Assembly: GCA_036337945.1 (NCBI GenBank) | Contig: JAYZDF010000037.1 | Location: forward strand, 1 to 10,298 | Direction: 5' to 3' | DNA length: 10,298 nt | From: JAYZDF01 sp036337945 | Lineage (GTDB): Bacteria > Myxococcota > Kuafuiibacteriia > Kuafuiibacteriales > Kuafuiibacteriaceae | In this document: positions 7,410-10,298 of the stretch, in pieces | How positions within the stretch are numbered: the first letter of the stretch is position 1 | Layout of the letters: every line of letters starts with the position of its first letter | Notes under the pieces: model-generated | The model's input: the letters and a program-made list of their open reading frames with translations, nothing else | The model's database searches: none | Told to the model about the DNA's origin: nothing | Translations under genes and position numbers: made by a program

Positions 7410-7413
7410 AGGA
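7410..7413 (+). promoter_or_regulatory. Shine-Dalgarno fixing the trmH start
   Basis: AGGA with a 6-base spacer (TTACAT) precedes the ATG at 7420. The upstream in-frame TTG at 7396 begins four bases after the gshB stop and has no such element, so the ATG is chosen and the protein is 247 residues. Confidence 0.65.
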
Positions 7414-7419
7414 TTACAT

Positions 7420-8163
7420 ATGAGCAAAACCGTGAAGGCGGAAAAAATCGTGACTTTTGAAATGTCAGAATCTGAGCATGATGAAGTTATCGACTGCCTC
7501 CGGCCTTTCATCACGGACCAGCGCTTTGAGGTTTTTGAAGAGATACTCAAAAAGCGCACCCGCGAAACTTGCGTAGTGCTTGAGCAAGTTGCCAATCCTC
7601 ATAATGCCTCTGCGGTCATGCGAAGTGCTGAAGCGTTCGGCTTATTCGAACTTCATGTCATACCTCAGGAAGGCTCTTTTTCAGCAAGCCGTAATGTCGC
7701 TAGCGGAGCCCAAAAGTGGCTCGACTTTCATATGCATGCGCACACTGAAAAGTGTTTTGATTCTCTGCGTGGTCGCGGCTACGAGATCTGGGCGTCTGAT
7801 TTGCAAGATGATGCCTCACCAATTGATGAGATCGATTTTTCGAAAAAGATTGCCTTAGTCTTCGGCAACGAGCGCGACGGAATCTCAGAGTATGCACGAA
7901 AGCATTCAGACCATCGATTTATTGTCCCCATGCACGGTTTCGTAGAAAGCTTCAATATTTCGGTAGCTGCGGCCATCAGTATTTACCATGTGAGTCAAGC
8001 TCGAGCAGCCCAAGGTTTGAAATCTGGTTTGACACCAAAAGATCATAAGGCTGTTCTCGCCTCTTGGATCACACAATCCGTTCGGGCGTCGCATCAAATT
8101 CTTGAAAGGAAAGGTCTGAAAGTGCCAATTATTCGGCCTCAACGTATTCGGGACGTAGAATAG
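7420..8163 (+). CDS. trmH: TrmH-type tRNA (guanosine-2'-O-) methyltransferase (SPOUT)
   Basis: A SPOUT-fold enzyme that uses S-adenosylmethionine to methylate ribose 2'-OH, most likely of G18 in the tRNA D-loop. Its 247 residues carry the three SpoU motifs: motif 1 LEQVANPHNASAVMRSAEAFG (54-74) with Asn62 and the catalytic-type Arg68; motif 2 LVFGNERDGIS (146-156) with Asn150 and Glu151; motif 3 IVPMHGFVESFNISVAAAI (168-186) with Ser177 and Asn179, forming the trefoil-knot cofactor site. A C-terminal helical extension (about 200-247, with SVRASHQILERKGLKVP) resembles the end of TrmH proteins rather than the N-terminally extended rRNA enzyme RlmB, which supports TrmH. It begins 27 bases after gshB and ends 29 before dnaJ, so probably operonic. 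Other 2'-O-methyltransferase substrates remain possible. Confidence 0.92.
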   Translation: MSKTVKAEKIVTFEMSESEHDEVIDCLRPFITDQRFEVFEEILKKRTRETCVVLEQVANPHNASAVMRSAEAFGLFELHVIPQEGSFSASRNVASGAQKWLDFHMHAHTEKCFDSLRGRGYEIWASDLQDDASPIDEIDFSKKIALVFGNERDGISEYARKHSDHRFIVPMHGFVESFNISVAAAISIYHVSQARAAQGLKSGLTPKDHKAVLASWITQSVRASHQILERKGLKVPIIRPQRIRDVE

Positions 8164-8192
8164 AAGTTCAGAGTTTGTTATTGCCATAAAGC

Positions 8193-9455
8193 ATGACCGT
8201 CGACTTATACCGCGTCCTGGGGCTGACTCAGACCGCAACGCAGGTCGAAATCAAGAAAGCTTATCGCGAGATCGCAAGGAAGTATCACCCTGATAAAAAC
8301 CCAGGTGACGAGGCTGCGGCTAATCTTTTCTCTGCGGCAGCTGAAGCGTATCGTATCTTAGGCGACGTTGAACTGCGTTCTCAGTATGATCTGCACGGCC
8401 TGAAGGCTGCTGTTTCTGCGAGAACAGCGGCGCAATCTCCAAAACGTGAACCAGAAAATCCAGCTGACGTGTTTCGAGATATCTTCGGTAGCAACTCTCG
8501 AGCAGGTTCAACCCAACGGACTTCAAGTGGAGGTCGTCCTAGAGCAGGACCAACCGGTCGACCGCCTCGACGCGAGTCTGCCTCTCGAGAAAACAGCTCT
8601 CCCCACGTTAAAAATAGAGTCTCAGGCCGAGATTACGATAGTTTTCGGTCGCGAGCCGCCCGAGTGCCGAAGAGCGAACGCGGTGATGATTTAAGGTTTA
8701 ATCTCGATCTGCGTCTTGAAGAACTCGCCTTTGGTTGTGACAAGACAATTTCTCTTGAGAGGAAAGATCGCTGTCGAACGTGCGGAGGAACCGGCGCAAA
8801 ACCAGGAAGCGCTCCCGTGATTTGTAAAGAGTGTGGTGGTTCTGGTGAAAAACTAGATGAGGCAGGATTTTTTTCAACGAGAAAGCCCTGCGAAGCTTGC
8901 GACGCCACGGGATCCATTGTTGCGGAAGCTTGTTTGACTTGTGCAGGCGAGGGGGTCGTCTCTCAGCGAGTAGCAATAGAAGTCAATGTTCCGGCTGGAA
9001 TGGAAGTAGGAACTCGTCTCCGGATCAAAGGGGAAGGAGAACTGGGACGCGGCGGTGGAACCCGTGGTGATCTCTTTGTGGTGATTCAAATGACTCCCCA
9101 TCCATTTTTCCGACGAGATGGTAGCGATATTTTGGTAGACGTGCCTATGCGATTTGATCAGGCCGCTCTTGGCTCAACCGTGGAGGTGCCGACTCTCGAC
9201 GGCCGTATACGGATGAAAGTTCCCGCTGGCTCTCAATCGGGGCGTGAATTTAGACTGAAAGGCAAGGGCTTGCCTCTAGCTGAGGGTCGTGGTCGAGGAG
9301 ACCAGCGGGTCAAAGTGATTGTCGAGGTACCCACTCATCTCACCGAAGAACAGTCACGACTGTTGGAGAGATTCGGGCAATTAGACGAGGAATACGCGAA
9401 GAATCCTCTGGTCAGGGATTATTTGCGAACCATGAATGATTACTTTTCTGGATAA
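8193..9455 (+). CDS. dnaJ: DnaJ-type co-chaperone with an unusual linker
   Basis: An Hsp40 that delivers substrates to DnaK and stimulates its ATPase. Of 420 residues, 1-70 are a J domain with the essential HPD at 32-34. Residues about 75-165, where a Gly/Phe-rich linker is normal, are instead rich in Arg, Ser and Pro, with only one typical remnant (DVFRDIFG, 92-99). A zinc domain follows: CRTCGGTG (194-201), CKECGGSG (211-218), CEACDATG (233-240, the usual Gly at position 6 is Ala) and CLTCAGEG (247-254). All eight cysteines are present. The C-terminal substrate domains follow (GMEVGTRLRIKGEGELG, then VPAGSQSGREFRLKGKGLP, then GRGRGDQ). This is type I architecture, but with no dnaK or grpE alongside it may be a second DnaJ. 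The ATG at 8193 has little Shine-Dalgarno. Confidence 0.93.
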   Translation: MTVDLYRVLGLTQTATQVEIKKAYREIARKYHPDKNPGDEAAANLFSAAAEAYRILGDVELRSQYDLHGLKAAVSARTAAQSPKREPENPADVFRDIFGSNSRAGSTQRTSSGGRPRAGPTGRPPRRESASRENSSPHVKNRVSGRDYDSFRSRAARVPKSERGDDLRFNLDLRLEELAFGCDKTISLERKDRCRTCGGTGAKPGSAPVICKECGGSGEKLDEAGFFSTRKPCEACDATGSIVAEACLTCAGEGVVSQRVAIEVNVPAGMEVGTRLRIKGEGELGRGGGTRGDLFVVIQMTPHPFFRRDGSDILVDVPMRFDQAALGSTVEVPTLDGRIRMKVPAGSQSGREFRLKGKGLPLAEGRGRGDQRVKVIVEVPTHLTEEQSRLLERFGQLDEEYAKNPLVRDYLRTMNDYFSG

Positions 9456-9506
9456 TCGCTCGTCCTACATTGACGAAGACCCTTTAGTCTTGTGATAACT
9501 CGGTCA

Positions 9507-10223
9507 ATGTCTGCCTATAGCGAAGCCCTTAAAAAAGTAGGACTTTTTCACAACGCGTCGGAGGAAGAGTTGTCTCATCTTTCTTCCGTTATGGAAGAGC
9601 ACAAGGTCCGCAAAGATACCGTTGTCGTCAATCGAGATGAGATTGGTAATGCAATGTACGTGATCCTCAGCGGACGCGTGAAGGTTGTTATTCAGGGTGA
9701 CAATGGACGTGAAGTGATTCTCACAATCCTCAAATCCGGTGATTTTTTTGGCGAAATGTCGCTTCTCGACGATCTTCCTAGGTCCGCTAGCGTTGTTGCT
9801 GCCGAGGAATCAACGCTTCTCGTTCTTCATCGAGCGCAGTTTGCTGAGCATATTAAAAAGAGTCCGTCTACTGCACTTAACGTAATGGCAGAACTATCGA
9901 TGAGACTGCGAAGAGCAGATGAGATCATCAGCAATTTGGCGTTGCTCGATGTATATAGCCGCGTCGCTCACATAATGATCGATCTCGCGAAGCGAGACGG
10001 CGAAGAAATGGAAGAGGGAATCTTGATTCGTGAAAAACCGACGCAGCAAGATATTGCTTCTATGATTGGCACCAGCCGTGAAACCGTGAGCCGCGTACTC
10101 TCTGAATTTCAGCGACGTGGATTCGTAGAAATCCGGGGTCGAGAAATTGTATTGTCTCGGAAATTTATGGGAGACGTCGCCACCAGCGCATCGGGAGAGC
10201 ACAAGCTTCCTTCCTCCGGTTGA
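9507..10223 (+). CDS. Crp/Fnr-family transcription regulator
   Basis: A homodimeric activator/repressor with a cyclic-nucleotide-type sensor domain and a winged helix-turn-helix. With ATG at 9507 it has 238 residues; an in-frame GTG at 9492 would add five, and neither has a clear ribosome site. Residues about 8-120 form the beta-roll (YVILSGRVKVVI at 51-62), with the phosphate-binding cassette FGEMS...RSA giving Gly82, Glu83, Arg92 and Ser93, matching the cAMP phosphate/ribose contacts of E. coli CRP. The dimer helix ends in NLALLDVYSR, close to CRP's NLAFLDVTGR. The recognition helix SRETVSRVL (190-198) matches CRP SRETVGRIL, so a TGTGA-like half-site is expected. There is no N-terminal cysteine cluster, which argues against an Fnr-type iron-sulfur sensor. 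It starts 51 bases after dnaJ and may be last, or next to last, in the run. Confidence 0.92.
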   Translation: MSAYSEALKKVGLFHNASEEELSHLSSVMEEHKVRKDTVVVNRDEIGNAMYVILSGRVKVVIQGDNGREVILTILKSGDFFGEMSLLDDLPRSASVVAAEESTLLVLHRAQFAEHIKKSPSTALNVMAELSMRLRRADEIISNLALLDVYSRVAHIMIDLAKRDGEEMEEGILIREKPTQQDIASMIGTSRETVSRVLSEFQRRGFVEIRGREIVLSRKFMGDVATSASGEHKLPSSG

Positions 10224-10298
10224 TTATCCACGAATATATCAAAGGCAGATTGTTGTCGTCTATTCAGGACGAAGCTGCTGAGGATTTGGGGCTACGTT
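10220..10298 (+). CDS. Possible start of a gene cut by the right edge
   Basis: A TTG at 10220 overlaps the Crp-family stop as TTGA and stays open for the remaining 26 codons, reading MIIHEYIKGRLLSSIQDEAA and on to the edge. Overlapping starts occur elsewhere in this window (two ATGA junctions), which gives mild support. Against it, TTG is a weak start, the preceding CCTCC is not a Shine-Dalgarno, and a stop-free run of 26 codons is not rare. The true gene, if any, may start later. No family is recognisable. Confidence 0.25.
   Translation, partial: MIIHEYIKGRLLSSIQDEAAEDLGLR

Noticed and set aside
7906..8238. 110-residue minus-strand frame across the trmH end and dnaJ start
   Set aside because: It overlaps the conserved motif 3 of TrmH and the J-domain start on the opposite strand, with no recognisable domain.
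9491..9506. TGTGA-containing candidate CRP operator upstream of the Crp-like gene
   Set aside because: Only the left half TGTGA matches; at the right half position the sequence is GGTCA instead of TCACA, so it is no better than chance.
1..10298. Search for mobile elements, defence systems, CRISPR repeats, tRNA genes or a secretion/biosynthesis cluster
   Set aside because: No transposase, integrase, regularly spaced repeats, tRNA-like cloverleaf or toxin-antitoxin pair was seen. All long frames are accounted for by chromosomal housekeeping or stress families, so I do not claim a novel system.

Overview
This 10.3 kb window reads as a dense bacterial chromosome segment of ordinary housekeeping and stress genes. 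I judge its base composition by eye to be near 50% GC. Genes are packed with gaps of 0 to about 130 bases, and no gap exceeds 300 bases. I see no transposase, integrase, phage gene, tRNA, rRNA, CRISPR array or toxin pair. The gene set (oligopeptidase B, SrkA-type kinase, glutathione synthetase, TrmH, Crp/Fnr regulator, an RsbR-like STAS protein) points to a Gram-negative of the Pseudomonadota/Bdellovibrionota breadth. The RsbR-like protein makes me lean to a Bdellovibrionota-like lineage, but this is inference, not a placement.

Layout. On the minus strand at the left, a MATE-family exporter (549-1898) is followed by a small NTF2-like lipoprotein (43-552); the two overlap by ATGA. Diverging from them on the plus strand is oligopeptidase B (2028-4064), with an SrkA-like kinase (4061-5044) again joined by an ATGA overlap. 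A hairpin at 5059-5088 sits between that pair and a convergent minus-strand unit, in which an RsbR-like STAS protein (5655-6398) lies upstream of a peroxiredoxin (5118-5585). Starting only 34 bases from the STAS start and running the other way is a probable plus-strand operon: glutathione synthetase (6433-7392), TrmH-type tRNA methyltransferase (7420-8163), an atypical DnaJ (8193-9455) and a Crp-like regulator (9507-10223). Short tails of possible further genes are at both window edges.

How the genes fit. Several products belong to redox and protein-damage defence: GshB makes glutathione, the peroxiredoxin removes peroxides, SrkA is a stress kinase in E. coli, DnaJ is a co-chaperone and OpB clears peptides. 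The clustering suggests a stress-response neighbourhood, but I do not see a new, named system here. The points worth a second look are a STAS protein that seems to lack its phospho-acceptor residues, a DnaJ whose Gly/Phe linker is replaced by an Arg/Ser/Pro-rich stretch, a Crp homologue with a conserved DNA-reading helix but changed residues at the second half of the cAMP pocket, and a lipoprotein translationally coupled to a MATE exporter.
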